From contig NC_091664.1 of NCBI RefSeq assembly GCF_042453785.1, positions 2,818,501-2,882,500 of the forward strand: a stretch of DNA of 64,000 nucleotides. The letters are read 5' to 3'. A model generated the notes under the pieces. That model saw only the letters and a list, made by a program, of their open reading frames with translations, had not been told where the DNA came from and did not search any database. Below are positions 36,801-48,889 of this stretch, piece by piece. The DNA comes from Malus domestica (taxonomy: Eukaryota; Streptophyta; Magnoliopsida; Rosales; Rosaceae). How positions within the stretch are numbered: position 1 is the first letter of the stretch; every line of letters begins with the position of its first letter. A program made the position numbers and the translations under genes.

Positions 36801-39567
36801 CAGTCTATCCGACTGTGGTGTCAATTTCGGGTTTGTTTGGTTGGAGAGAATTAGCAGGATGTTTTAGAAAAGGAGGGGGGTAAGTGAGTTTCTAGTGGGA
36901 TAGAGTTTAGATTTTGAGCATTGATGCGGGCTCAAAATTTAACTATAATCCCTTTTCTTGAGTGCATTTCAGGGTTCTTTCAAGTTTATGCTTAGGAAGA
37001 GAGAAATGTTAATTTCGATTGCATTTGGTCATTTCTGCATATGACATATTCTTCCAATTTCTAAACTCTAATGCTAGATACAATTATTTGATGGACAACA
37101 AACATTAATATTTTTCATTTTCCTAGAACCAATCAAGTCCTAGCACACTTTTAAACGATCAACAGCATTAGCAGGTCATGGATTCTACCCTCACTACTCA
37201 CAAGTTTGAGCAATCAGAGAGAATTGGACTTATCAATTGATTATAAGATCATCTCTTGAGGACTTCACCAATCTATAAAAGTAACCAGGCAGTGCATAAC
37301 TTCTGTACTTATCAGCACAAACTTGAGGTCCTAATTCCATGAAATTTTGCACTAGCCTCGCCTTTTTCCCTCAACACAAAACTTCACTTATGTTTCTGGT
37401 TCTAAGAAGTCCAATTTAATTGGAAATAACCCATTCCATCCAGTCCACCAAACGGGGCCAAGGTCCTTAGCTTCATGTATGATAACCAATCTTATCCTAT
37501 ACCCAATTTAGAGTACATTTGACATAGCTATGATGAGATTATTTTATACGTACCACAGAAGTCTAATCAATCAAATAAAATAAAAAAAACCAACTAAAAT
37601 CAATGGTCGGACCAAATCATGTCAAATAAGATGAAAGATCACCTGGGGTGAAGTATCTTTCCTACAGGAAATTCTTTCCAGTTCTCGAAATATAACCCTG
37701 GAAATCTCAGCATGTCGGTTTGGTCGATGATGACCTCCATCTTCAAAGCAAGGAATCTGGCCTGTATTTATCCACTGCATTACCAAGAAAATCTAAGAAA
37801 CGCAAGCAAAACCCAAAATAAAAAAGAAAGTCTAAAAGAAATAATGAGCAAAACCTTTAAATAAATGGCAGAATTTATGAGAGCATCCAACCGGTCCTCA
37901 CTTTGCAAACTTCCAACAAGTAGATCACGTACAACTTCAAGCTTCAACATCAGAAGGTGTACATTAATGCTATGAAAAAAAATGACGAAATTAAAAAGTA
38001 CGACATATATGATGAAATTTGATTTAATTAAATATGAACTGGAGCAACAAATTGTCTTTATTAACGAGGTCTTTTCCATGAGGAGTTCAGATTATCTTTA
38101 CTGACAATTAGTTAATAAAAACAACCCAAAGGCATAATTCCCTGTTTGAGTTCAGAAATCAAAAATCAAAACTTTCTGGACAATGTGTAAAACTTAAAAA
38201 TACACAACAAAGAAAAGGACAGATAAGTATCCATAAAAAGATTGTTAATGTAAATGGTAACTAAAACAGTTGAGGCAACATTCTGAATAAATCTCATAGA
38301 CTTTGAAAAGCCAGATAAAAGGCAATCACTCGAGGTACCTTCTTCCACCAATTCCTTGCATTTCGATCACCTTCAACTAACTTCAGAGCCAACCCTTCAA
38401 GACCAGAGGTGTCCCATTTTCCTCCTTTACGGTTCCCATGCTCATTCGACCGCATGAATGAGATGGCATTACCTTTCCATTGACCAACAAAAGGACTAGA
38501 CTCCACCTCTTCAGCACCAACAGTATCAGCCACTGTAGAACCGTTCTGACCCACATCCTCCCCTTCCTCCGAAGAGGGTAAACCCACAGCTTCCGTAGTT
38601 GCATTCCAATGACAAACCATCTCAAAACTTCCTCCATTGGGAAGTTTCAAGACCCGATTGTGACCACCTTCCCAAAGCATACTCTTGTCTGCCCTTACAG
38701 TCAAAAACTTATACTCAACAGACTCACCCCCTTTGAACTCCAGTGTACATACCCATCCGCTCTCTGTCCAATTCATAGGCACCTTCTTCTTCCATGATCC
38801 CAATTCCTTCACCGAACCCAATATTGCAACACTCTCACCAAATTCAACTTGGTGATCCAATCGAATATTAAGCCGAACTTTCCCAGACTCGGACTTCATC
38901 ATGCTGTCTTTCTCCTCGTCACTGCCAACCGAAAAAAAAAAATAACAGCAAACACGACTTTATTTGGATTTTCCCTATTCCGATTCTCAAAGTCAAAGAA
39001 CTAGACTTCAATACATGATTGGTAGTATATTTGGAGTAACACCGTTTCAAATGGCTCAATTATAATCTACGAAGCACATAAAGAACATAAATTAAACCGT
39101 TTTCGCTAATTACACAAATTGATATCAGTTGAATTTGTAGTGGTGAAATCTATTCCGCATGGCATTCAGCCAAGTAACTAACGTTTTAGCTCAAAAAAGG
39201 CAAGAATTAAGTGATTATTGAAACAAACAAAAAACATAATATACTTGTATAATTAGAAGGATCCACAAATCTCTGTTTGGCAACTGAGAAAATGCAAGAA
39301 AGTTAGGAACTTGAACGAAAAACAGAGGGAATTAAGGAAATTAAACAGAAAAAAATCATACATTGATTGAGCGGAGGAAACGCCACAAATGATCTGACAA
39401 GTGTTGGATTTGTGGTAGAGGGGACGAAAACCCCTCTTATGGGCGAAGAAGGGAACGACGGCAAGGCTTCCCAGGCATTGATGCCGAGGGTGGAGGCATC
39501 GGAGTTGCTTGCGACGGTGGAGTTGTGGCGCGGAAGAAGAGGTGTGCAGCGCATGCACGCAATCCAT
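24891..39567 (-). CDS. GWD3: Phosphoglucan, water dikinase, chloroplastic (PWD/GWD3)
   Basis: Plastid starch-degradation enzyme. It transfers the beta-phosphate of ATP to C3 of glucosyl units already phosphorylated by GWD1. Nineteen exons: 39567-39362, 38921-38339, 37941-37855, 37774-37643, 36559-36434, 36349-36171, 35305-35221, 34189-34022, 33903-33851, 33270-33062, 32981-32863, 32479-32409, 32275-32158, 31709-31623, 31525-31439, 31349-31273, 31145-30986, 30855-30744 and 25789-24891. The model closes in frame at 1185 residues; Arabidopsis has about 1196. Exon 1 encodes a Ser/Arg/His-rich transit peptide. Exon 2 encodes the CBM20 starch-binding domain ([40 protein letters not shown]). The phosphohistidine region is [12 protein letters not shown] with catalytic His about 763. 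The C-terminal nucleotide-binding domain has [20 protein letters not shown] and ends VQTRPQPL. No lesion is seen. Intron 18 is nearly 5 kb and full of transposons. ATG 39567 was chosen; an in-frame ATG lies at 39600. Confidence 0.96.
26246..27170. mobile_element. Long-TIR MITE in PWD intron 18
   Basis: The left arm (about 26250-26345, with CCTGCACTCATGTTTTGAG and TTTACACTATTTCGTCAA) is the inverted complement of the right arm (about 27060-27165, with TTGACGAAATAGTGTAAA and AACAAGAGTGCAGG). The arms are 80-100 bp and imperfect. The 700-bp core is AT-rich with CTTC and AGAAGG runs and no transposase. No target duplication could be fixed, so the outer limits are approximate. It may be Mutator-like. 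Confidence 0.65.
27507..29590 (+). mobile_element. Pack-type TIR transposon with captured HAD-hydrolase exons (Harbinger-like target site)
   Basis: The ends GGGCACGTTTGTTTGGC (27507) and, on the complement, GGGTGCGTTTGTTGCACC (from 29590) form short inverted repeats. Subterminal GGACTGGACTA motifs occur on both sides. A three-base TAA duplication flanks it (27504-27506 and 29591-29593), as for PIF/Harbinger elements, although the TIR alone does not prove the superfamily. It interrupts a Copia reading frame at an exactly definable site. No transposase frame is seen. The interior carries exons with introns from a host gene. Confidence 0.78.
28867..29156 (+). pseudogene. Captured exons of a HAD-like hydrolase (HDHD3-type)
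   Basis: Two exons remain with splice signals. Exon a (28867-28975) encodes [20 protein letters not shown] and [12 protein letters not shown]. Exon b (29061-29156) encodes [16 protein letters not shown] and [12 protein letters not shown], then stops at TGA where the family continues with TRLR. This matches the cap-domain end and motif II region (VVSNFD) of plant HAD hydrolases of the HDHD3 type. Motif I (DxGGT) and motif IV are absent, so it cannot be an enzyme. The retained intron shows that the source was genomic DNA. Conserved-looking frame pieces at 28165-28330 and 27640-27900 may be other captured exons but were not identified. Confidence 0.8.
29940..30660 (+). mobile_element. L1-type LINE fragment with poly-A-like tail
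   Basis: The plus frame 29972-30199 encodes [29 protein letters not shown] and [11 protein letters not shown], matching the plant L1 reverse-transcriptase entry (F(T/S)EEEV..AL..CDG.KAPGPDGF, then FH.NG.I..S) in decayed form. The segment ends near 30655 in AAATCTTTTATCAAAAAGAAAG, a typical plant L1 3' end. It lies within PWD intron 18. Confidence 0.65.
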
Positions 39568-39613
39568 TCGACGAAATGCCAAACCAGAATCCACAAGCAA
39601 GAGAGAGAAACGG

Positions 39614-39618
<5 letters not shown>

Positions 39619-39652
<34 letters not shown>
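39619..39652. repeat. (AG)n microsatellite in the PWD 5' leader
   Basis: About 17 GA units lie 50-85 bp upstream of the PWD start codon. On the transcribed strand this is a CT repeat, common in plant 5' UTRs. Confidence 0.8.
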
Positions 39653-39655
<3 letters not shown>

Positions 39656-39784
39656 GGTTTCGGTTTGGAAGCAGAGATGATGAGTCAGTCCAAATGGAGA
39701 TGAGGAGGAGGGAGTGAGGAGGAAGATTGGAGAAGTGTGAAGTGAGAGAGAGGTACTTATTATTTTATTTTATTTTAATTGGGA

Positions 39785-39790
39785 CACGTG
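39785..39790 (-). promoter_or_regulatory. G-box (CACGTG) upstream of PWD
   Basis: The palindromic CACGTG within GACACGTGGC lies 218 bp upstream of the start codon. This is the core bound by bZIP/bHLH factors in light- and ABA-regulated plant genes. Function is inferred from sequence and position only. Confidence 0.45.
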
Positions 39791-41024
39791 GCAGCGAGCC
39801 CTTCCAAATCCCCAAATTAGATCCATTTGTCCGGGTCCTATACGCAAAGCTTTCCATCAATTTATGGTCTCGGAAAACCAAGAATTAGATCCAAAGCAAT
39901 TTTTTTGCTAGAAACACCGTGTATATTGTAAATACTACAAGTACTTTTTTTAAAGAATTACTTATAACTTTACTAAAAATTAATTCAAAAATATTTTGCA
40001 TTCCATAAATATTATTATTAAAAGGAAAAAATCAAATTTATAAGATATTTTTTAAAAAGGTAAGGTCATTGTCTCCTAGCACGTTGATAAAGTAGACAAG
40101 ATAGCCGACATAAAAATAAAAATAAAAAATAAAAAGAAGTTGACAAGATAAATCACAGGAAAGCCCACATTAGTGATGTGCCCTGGTGAAGTTAGCTGTA
40201 TAGATTATCGTATTGTCTCAACAACAATTATCTCGAGAGGTTGAACTCATGAAGGTGATGTTCAGTATGCTCGAGAGGCTTAATGGTGATAAATTGCATG
40301 TGATGAAGCTTGAAATTAATTGCATATAAAATAGTCAACAATAACAATAAAGTCTTATTCAATTATGCGAGGTCGATTATATGAATCATAAAACGTCATT
40401 ACGTTTAGTTTTGCGTCAAGTATTTCGTTAACTTCAAGTACTTCATGTATTTCCTTAAAGTCTATTACTAAGTTTTCCTAGGTCTTCCTCTACCTCTGAG
40501 CCTCTATATCGTAATCGCATTTTCTAACCGGATCATTTGTAGATTTTCGGTTCACACGTCCAAACCAACTTGACCGATTTTCTCTCATCTTATCTTCAAT
40601 TGTGGTCACTATCACTTTACCTCGAATATCCTTGTTTTTAATCATATTCTTTGTCGTGTGCCCACAATTCAAAATATTGTATGATGCAATTTTCAGCCTA
40701 ACATGAAATAAATGATTTCTTGATTTTGTAAACTCATACAACAACGAAATTTGCAAATAAAGTTATGTAAATTTAGAAAGTAATGTACATATCATTTTAC
40801 ATAAACTATTGATTCCAACAAGGGTAAGGAAATAACAAAGAGCCATCACTCATTTTCTATGACACTAGCCTTCATGCACGCGCTCATATGCGTACATAAG
40901 ACATTTTTTGAATCACGATGTGATACGTGCGACTTACACGTTTTAAATGTATTTAGCGTAACAAAATGAAAGTTAAATATTTGAAATAAATGAATAATCT
41001 TAGATCATGTTAAAAGAAAGCCCT
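39791..41024. other. Intergenic, with an RTE remnant
   Basis: AT-rich, with no gene except the LINE remnant listed separately at 40337-40690. Confidence 0.5.
40337..40690 (-). mobile_element. RTE LINE 3' fragment, decayed
   Basis: A minus-strand frame encodes CGHTTKNMIKNKDIRGKV and MRENRSSWFGRVNRKSTNDP, matching the RTE end. It terminates at 40337 in CAACAATAACAATAAAGTC (plus), the complement of the TTG-rich tail. It lacks the reverse-transcriptase core. Confidence 0.75.
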
Positions 41025-41555
41025 CATAAACCAATTAAAGCAGCTGAATTCACATAATAAAATCGATCTCTATAGAATTTACATTAAGAATAGAAAAAAT
41101 AATATTTAATAAACAATTGATTGAATCACATTATTGCTAGCCTGTTATGAGGCTAAGCCCACCCCCTCCTCCTTAGTGTAGATAATATCGTTTGTTAAAA
41201 AAAACAATCATTTGACAACTAATTTAATCACATTATTATCCGCGTGCGAAATACCTTTTTTATAATTGGCATTACACACATCTTAACATGTTTTGAACGT
41301 GTTTAAAAATAGAGAAAATAATATTTAATAAACAACTTATTAAATCACATTATTGCAAACCCACCCCTTATCCCTCTTAGTATAGATAATATTGTTTGTT
41401 TAAAAAAAAATCATTTGACAATTAATTTAATCATATTATTATCCGCGAAAGACCTTTTTTATAAACGGTATTACACGTTTTTTAAGATGTTTTGAACGTG
41501 TTTAAAATAGAGAAATTGAATCATATTATTGTTAACCTATTGTGAGGCACTAATT

Positions 41556-43874
41556 TGACACACCCCGACCGAGATCAAGGCATGCTGGTCGTCACGTGAG
41601 AGTGACGTAGCCATATGCACAGTGAGGAAGCAATAGAGATAAGAAATATACGAATAATTAAAATCCAAATTACTAGAGTGCACTACTAAACATGAAGTGA
41701 TACAAGTTAATTACCAAAGTAAATACTACTAATCAGAGCATAAGAAGTCTAGGTGCAATCCAGTAGGACAAGTACTAGTTATACAGTACCAGGAATGTCC
41801 TACTATTATTTAGGTAGGTCAGAACTGCCGACGTCCTCAAGCCACCAACAACAAGCTTACTTAAAATCTGGAGGGACGCAAAACAGAAAACGTGAGTAGG
41901 CACAAACAAATGTTTTACAAAACCATTTCATTTATCAACATATCTAACCCCTCGCTGTAAAATATGTATAATTTTTCCCAGAATCAAAATATAATCATAT
42001 ACATAAATATATATATGTAAATATATTAATTCAAATCATACTTCACATAATCATATTTATATGTATGACATGCCAAGATGTAACAGAGTAAGCAATTCAG
42101 GTAAGAATACTTTCATATAAATGTAATAGGTTAACCGGAATCCCTGTAGTAATCTGTACGGCTGAATTCATAGCTCGAAATCAATATAGTCGGAGTCACT
42201 ATAATGACCTATACGGCAACATATTGCACAAGAGTCGGAACCAAACAAAAAGGTCTATACGACAATAATGGGTGTAATACAATCATGCTCAATATTACTA
42301 TCATACATTAGCTGGGCGATGAATCACTAGTCACCTACGAGTCGGAACCATAAATAAGGTATGTACGACAAGACTATGCACCTAAATTGGATCTAATATG
42401 AGCATATGGTGCGGGAGGTGACATAATAAACAGGCATGTGCCATATATATGGCTAAATGACAATCACCCTAAGTGCAGTTTTATGAGCTCAACATTATTC
42501 AGTCACATATCGCATCATCGATGATTCACATAACCAAACATAACTTACCTGAGCTTACCTGAATGTCCACAGCACCACAATTATATATATAATGCATCAC
42601 ATACCAATTCATACTTGAATTATAAACTTATATGCATGGCATTTAAGGCATAATCTCATTTTAACATATTTTTTGGGAAAATATCAAGTCTATAATATAT
42701 ATTGAAAACCAAAAGCCCACTCACTGGTATGTCGAAGGGTCGTAGCCCCCGAGTCGCCCTTGGATACGCTCATCCTCATAATAAGTATCACCTATATGCG
42801 AATTAACTATAAAAACATTATTTTAAAGCACATAGACAAAACTAGCTAATAACTTCTCATACAATGCTCAAAATGGGTATATGAATATACCACAGTGACC
42901 TACACAACCTCAGGATCATCCCCAAATTTTCAGATAAATTTTTGGACTCCTCACGCGTCGCTATGCGCCGATGAGTGCACGGCAAGACGCGCCGCCATGC
43001 GCCGATTAGTGCACGGCAAGACGCGCCGCCACGTGCAGGGAATCCTGACGGATTCCTTAACTGCCGTTAGGAATATTCCCTGAAATATTCCGTTAAAACC
43101 CAACGGTAACCGTTAACCCTAACTGACGTGTTAGCATATTCCGTCAAAAATGGCGGAATATTCCCCTTTCTTCTCCGGTGAGTCGTCGGTTTCTGGGTAA
43201 AACTTTAAAACCACTATTCTCCTTCGTTTCTTCACCATTTTTCATGAAATTAGTACCAAAATGAAGCTAATAACATGTAGAATCACGTTATACAAGTTTC
43301 AAGGCTTAAATTCTACTAGATTTTCCCCGAGAAAGGTCGATAGCTCGGCTTACCTAGAAACACGTCGATCTCACTCCTCCGACATCCAAATCCTTCCAAC
43401 GAAGTACCCCGAGACTCGTGAGGACCTCTTTAAGCTTCCTATGTCCTTAGAATTCCTTGAAACATAAGGTTTTACGTGTGCATGAATAGTGCATAAAATC
43501 GGGGTTAGGGTTTCTCGAGTTTTCGAAGCATTCACATCCAAACAGGGGTACCAATAGACTCAGGAGGTTACAATGAGTAAGAACCTTACCTTTAAAGCTT
43601 CGATCCGTGCCTGAAATGGGGAGTTCGAAGCTTGTCCGTACGAAGAGGGGAAAGAGAGAGAGAGTCTGAGAGAGATGAGAGGGTACGGGAGAGAAGAGAG
43701 GGAGTGAGTGTGGTGTGTGTGTGGTCCACGTGGGTCACCAATCCAAAACCACAAATAACCTCTAAGTCTCAATATGACACACACATACACTACAGTCTCA
43801 ATGTCTAAAGATAAAACCATCCTTTCACGTCCTCGAGAATAAAATAATGCACATCTTCAGGACGGGCTGTGACA
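41556..43874 (-). mobile_element. Solo LTR of a large LTR retrotransposon (Gypsy-like)
   Basis: A 2.3-kb segment whose complement starts TGTCACAGCCCGTCC and ends CGGGGTGTGTCA, LTR-like TG..CA termini. It contains no coding domain, only short frames, and shows a cluster of gene-like GC-rich sequence near 42940-43060. There is no second copy in the window, so it is read as a solo LTR. The flanks TAATT and AATAT do not make a clean duplication, partly because another LTR abuts its right end. The Gypsy assignment rests on resemblance to long Rosaceae LTRs from memory. Confidence 0.55.
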
Positions 43875-43878
43875 ATAT

Positions 43879-44163
43879 TGTAACATCGCACATCATCCAG
43901 GGGAATGATCCTTAAATGTATATTCTCATCCCTACCTAGCACGAGGCTTTTTGGGAGCTCACTGGCTTCGGTTTCCATCGGAACTTCGAAGTTAAGCGAG
44001 TAGCGCACGAGAGCAATCCCATGATGGGTGACCCACTGGAAAGTTCTCGTGTGAGTTCCTAGAAATAAAACCGTGAGAGCGTGATCGGGGCCCAAAGCGG
44101 ATAATATCGTGCTACAGCGGAGTTGAGCTCGGGAAGTGGTCCCACCCGGGCTGGGATGTGACA
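43879..44163 (+). mobile_element. Cassandra-type TRIM solo LTR with embedded 5S rRNA-like sequence
   Basis: 285 bp, TGTAACATC..GATGTGACA. The centre holds CGGAACTTCGAAGTTAAGCG, AGAGCAATCCCATGATGGGT and GACC, closely following plant 5S rRNA including its internal Pol III control region. This is the defining property of Cassandra elements. Only one LTR is present, with no primer-binding site after it. It begins four bases after the end of the neighbouring solo LTR. It is not a functional 5S gene: it lacks the proper 5' end and a T-run terminator. Confidence 0.85.
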
Positions 44164-44890
44164 AATTAATAACAAAGCACAAAAAATTAATTATTAAAAA
44201 AATACCGTTAAAATAATGAAAATGCCCTTACTTTATTTGATGCATTATTTTGGGATGCCTTTGAAATTTTTTGTCTTGGTGGCAATTAAAGCACCTGAAT
44301 TCACATAATAAAATCGATCTCTTTACATCAAGAATAGAGAAAATAATATTTAATAAAAAATTGATTGAATTACATTATTGCTAGCACATTGAGAGACTAA
44401 GCTTACCCATCTCCCCCTTGGTGTAGATAATATCGTTTGTTAAAAAAAAAACAATCATTGATAACTAATTTAATCACATTATTATCTACATGCGGAAGAC
44501 TTTTTTTATAACCAGCATTACAAGCATCTTAAGATGTTTTGAATGTGTTTAAAAATAGAGAAAATAATATTTAATAAACAACTGATTGAATCATATTATT
44601 GCTAGCCCATTGTGAGGCTATGCCCACCCTCTCCCCTTAGTATAGATAATATCGTTTGTTAAAATAAATAAAAAAAAATTCATTTGACAACTAATTTAAT
44701 CACATTATTATCCGCAAAAGACCTTTTTCTATTACCTACATTACACGCCTCTTAAGATGTTTTGAACGTGTTTAAAAATAGAGAAATTGAATCACATTAT
44801 TGCTAGCCTATTGTGGCGCACTTTTTTTTTAAAGCATAAAAAAAACTAATAATTAAAAAAATACTATTAAAATGACGAAAATGCCCCTGC

Positions 44891-46488
44891 CTTGTTTATC
44901 CTACGTTCGTTCCAACTAAAACCCTAATAACTCTTGTAGAGAAAGACAAAAAAAAAAATTTATCGATGGAACATGATTTTGAAGTTTTAATCTCTTGCCG
45001 ACATGGATTTATCAATGAATGGTAATTATATACCTCTTGAATTTATTGACCCCTTGTCGACATGGATATATAGAGAAGAATTCCCAGAGACTATTATGAT
45101 CTAGGTCGTGGAGTTGAGAGAGTTGCCACATCCCCTCTTTAAATGTCTACTTGCATTCACCAACTTGAAGGACTATTACATCATACCACACCCTAACCAC
45201 CAAAAGTTACACTCTAGTCAATTCACAGAATCATAGAGCCGCAAAAAAAAGCATAGGTATTATAAGTTGTAATGGCCATTGGCCAACCCTATACGCATGG
45301 TTAGCCTATTTTATTTTCATTATTTCTAAAATATGTACCCAGATGTATCATTAAAGTAGGAGGAAACAAATTGGACATGCGACATCTCTCTCTCCTTCTC
45401 CTTTCAATGCTTCTTACACGAACAATTATATGAGCATCTTTAGAAACACCCTCTGTTAATTTCTCCTAGGTAGCATTCTTTAAACAAAAGCTGTTCAAAT
45501 ATTCTAACATACTCCTCAACAGATTCAAACTTTTCAGGAACACATTGGAGATTTGTTTTCCTTGGTGCACAGATACAAACTTCAATCAACTTTTCAATTT
45601 GGGATTTCGTTTTTTAAATGTGTGCAAAGATAAATTTACATTTTGAATTGGGTTTGAGAGGGTAGTCTAGGTAATAAAATTGGGTTTAAAAAGATATTAA
45701 TCCTTTAATTAAAAATAACATGGGTGTAGAAAGAAGTTACAAGGGTTCCAATAAAATTTCCCGTTATTTATTTTCTTTGCAATGATAATGAAAGGAAATA
45801 AATTAAAAGGTATAAAAATATTTAAACATTAAATTGGTATTGAAAAGAAATTAAAACACAATGCTTTAAATCAATAAAAAACATTTAATAAATTTTTTTG
45901 AACAAACGAAAAAAGAATTTAATGATTAATTAAAAAAAATTGTAACTGCTATCAAATTTGGCAACAAGGGAGAGATGTTATTCCACGTCATGCCACAACA
46001 CATTTGGCTTCTTGATTGGAAAACATTGTTGTTATCTTTTTTTACAGTTATTGCTGATTTTGATATTTTGATATCTCCTTTTGAGATGCTTTAACATTTC
46101 TCTTATATATTTGTTGAGTTTAACTCAAATCTACGCCGCTTAGTATTACAATATTTCTCTTCAATCATAAGTAAAAAGTCTTAGGTTAGATTATCGTCAC
46201 AAACCAAATTATTACAATTAATTTATTGTAAGCTTAGTCTACTTTGATATAGTCAAAATCATTAATTTAGATAATCGTATGTGTTAGAAAAAACCAAAAT
46301 CACAAGATATTTTCGAAAAAGTAAGCTCAATTGTCTCTTAGCACCTTAATGAAGATGACAACATAAAAAGAAGATGACAAAGAAGAAACACCACAAAACA
46401 CTATGAGACAAAGATCCTCACACACCTAAATTAGACGGAAAGAGAAATAACAAACAAACTCGAAAAGGAACATACGTTACAGAAGTGC
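44891..46488. other. Intergenic, AT-rich, with a MITE relic
   Basis: No gene is seen. The sequence 45650-45770 (AAATTGGGTTTAAAAAGAT, ACATGGGTGTAGAAAGAAGT, CCAATAAAATTTC) resembles the terminal region of the MITE at 2232-3044. Its partner arm is not clear. Confidence 0.45.
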
Positions 46489-48286
46489 TTAAAGTGAAGG
46501 CAACGGCGGAGTTTCGGAGTTCCTCCATGTACTATGGGAGGGCATTCTATCGCCTTTAACGGCATCTTCTAAACCATAAGATTCAATCTCGGCCAATTCT
46601 TCCGGTGTCAGTTTAACAGTCAGAGCTGCGATGTTCTCGTCAAAATTCGCGATCTTGGTGGTTCCAGGTATGGGACACACATCATTTCCTTGGTGATGAA
46701 CCCATGCCAGCGCTAGCTGAGATGGCGTGCATCCTTTCCTTGTTGCAAGTTCACTAACGCGCTCGAATAGTGCTTCATTGTGCTCCACGTTTTCGGGTTG
46801 GAACCTGGCTAGATACTGCAACCAATGAATCATTAGACTGAAGAAGCATATGGCACGTGCTTCTTAAGAAAGCGCTTCTATAACTGAGAAATACTTAATG
46901 ACTTTAGAATGAAAAACTCTGTGACATCAAGAAACCTTTCGAGTATCATCGGGGGCAAGATTTTCGACGAACTTAGCACCTGATGAGAAGAATCCTCTTC
47001 CTAAAGGACAGTATGCAACAATACCAATGCCGAGTTCACTGAGATATTTAGGAAACCAAGATTAGAAAGAATGAACGGTTACTACGGACTCTGTAACAAA
47101 ATTAAGGTAGTTTCAATGACCCTCACCGACAAGTAGGAATGATTTCTTGCTCCGAATCTCTTGACCACAAGGACCACTCCAACTGAACAGCTGATATAGG
47201 ATGAACAGCGTGGGCTCTTCTTATCGTTGAAGCTGAGGCCTCCGACAGACCAATGTACTTTATCTTACCCTCTTCAACTAGTCTCTTCAGTTCCCCAACC
47301 TTGTCAAAGACGTGATCAAGGAATTTAACAGGCCTCAGATGCATGTGCATATTGTTCTGTTGTAATTAAAAGGATACACAATTCAAGAGGTAAGAAGACA
47401 AACCGTGACTTCGATGGGGATGGAGGTGTCAATGCGATGCTGATAATAGAGATCAACAGAATCGACACCCAAGCGCTTCAAGCTACTCTCGAGAGAAGTT
47501 CTCACATGAGCAGGGTCACCTCGCACCTCCATCTTGTACCCCTCCGCAAATCTGATACCAAACTTGGTGGCCAATTCCACCTTCTCTCGTACCCCTCCTT
47601 TCAGAGCCTGCTCCTCATCACTCGATTCAGCATTAATCCAAAACAAACCCAAATACCATGTTCTTGGTCCAGTAAATTCAATTAAATGCAGGACATATAG
47701 AGTGTACAATGCAACAATCCGGACATATAGAGTGTACAATGCAACAATCCAAACACAACCCACAAAGAAATTATATCGTTTACTACTGCTGTTTATATAG
47801 AAGCATTTTTGCTCATAAGCGTTTTTGTTAAAAGTGACTTATACTATAAAAACTGCTTCCTTGAAAGTACTTGGAAGAGCTTCTTAAAGAAGCACCTGGC
47901 AGGTGCTTTTCCAGAAAACACTTGTACAAGCAAAAAGAAACAGGAAGCAAACCGATCAAAACCCGATTCAGTTCATCCTTCAATCCAAACAAACCGGCAA
48001 GTTCAGATAGATTGAAAATTACAAGTGACGAAATGAATCATATACATAATTAACGTTATGGCCTACCCACCTTGCCAAGAAGAATTTCGTTGGTGAAGGG
48101 ACCGTAGACGTCAGAGGTATCGAGGAAGGTGACACCAGCGTCGATGGCGTGGTGGATGAGGCTGATCATGTCTTGGTCGGGCTTCGGAGCACCGTAGAAG
48201 GCGGACATGCCCATGCAGCCAAGGCCTTGAGCCGAAACCTCCAGGCCTTGTGATCCCAACTTGATCCTCCTCACTACTCCTGTCAT
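46489..48286 (-). CDS. Aldo-keto reductase, auxin-induced PCNT115/perakine-reductase type (copy 1)
   Basis: NADPH-dependent carbonyl reductase of the plant PCNT115/ATB2 group, probably cytosolic; the substrate is unknown. Exons: 48286-48071, 47607-47404, 47299-47127, 47038-46936 and 46815-46489. The borders are GT..AG and the model closes at 340 residues. The N-terminus is [20 protein letters not shown]. The catalytic tetrad is visible as Asp56 and Tyr61 (LDTSDVYG), Lys87 (ELATKFG) and His129 (DLYYQHRID). Cofactor-side motifs are [31 protein letters not shown] and [11 protein letters not shown]. Its end (PPLPSL) is shorter than the PPLSSWKAA of copies 2 and 3, and it is the most diverged copy. 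Intron 1 holds a 30-bp tandem duplication (47692-47751). Confidence 0.93.
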
Positions 48287-48689
48287 TGCTTGATAACTGC
48301 GGTTGTTGTTTATGACTGAATTGCCAGGTGAGGGAGTGAGACTGTGAGAGAGAGAGAGATGTGTGTATACATACATACATATATATATATACACACACAC
48401 ACACATATATATATGTATGTATATATGTGATATGAAGGATGGTGGCAGTTTGGTAAAATGAGGGAGCAGGAAAGATGGTGGTGGCGGGGCGGCGGTGGTG
48501 GAGTGGTAAGGAGAGTGAGTGAGTGAGTGAGTCATCTTCTACTTCTAGAAGGATAAGTAAACGTAAGGGCCTGCGTTACAGTGATGTTGACCAAAATGGA
48601 GGATATTGTTTGTATTGTATTGTCCGTCGGGATCAAGACGGCAAAGATTCAAGTCAAACAAACATTATTTCGTAATCACAAAAGTTTTT
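48287..48689. other. AKR copy 1 upstream region with microsatellite
   Basis: A (TA/CA)n tract lies at about 48366-48430. The segment GATAAGTAAACGTA..GGGCCTGCG at 48550-48580 recurs upstream of copies 2 (near 52055) and 3 (near 61015), so part of the promoter region is shared by the three genes. Confidence 0.6.
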
Positions 48690-48889
48690 TCAAGGAGCTC
48701 CGGAGCATAGTGCGATCTTTCAGTTTAAATATCAATGGTATTACGTATTTTGACCAGTCCAATAGTGACTTTCGAAAAAATCTGTTTTTTCTTTTGAAAA
48801 AAAATGATATTATCTACCCTAAGAGTCTAAGACCTACTTCAATTTTTGAAGTAAAACTCAAATTCTAGGTTCTAAACTTATCCTAACTT

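Larger units (their letters stand above)
41025..44890. repeat. Tandem duplication of a repeat block, one copy invaded by LTR elements
   Basis: A block starting CAGCTGAATTCACATAATAAA appears at about 41040 and again at about 44290. Each block has three sub-repeats of about 200-240 bp (AATCACATTATTGCTAGCC.., GATAATATCGTTTGTTAAA.., TTTTGAACGTGTTTAAAA) and ends in AAAATGCCC. The first block is split at 41555 by a long LTR plus a Cassandra LTR and resumes at 44164. The second (44270-44890) is intact. Confidence 0.7.

Noticed and set aside
39367..39717. Plus-strand ORF opposite PWD exon 1
   Set aside because: It overlaps the transit-peptide exon and an AG microsatellite that gives an Arg-Glu run; no family match.
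43805..44182. 125-codon minus ORF across the Cassandra LTR
   Set aside because: It is an incidental open frame through a 5S-like LTR sequence and has no protein family features.
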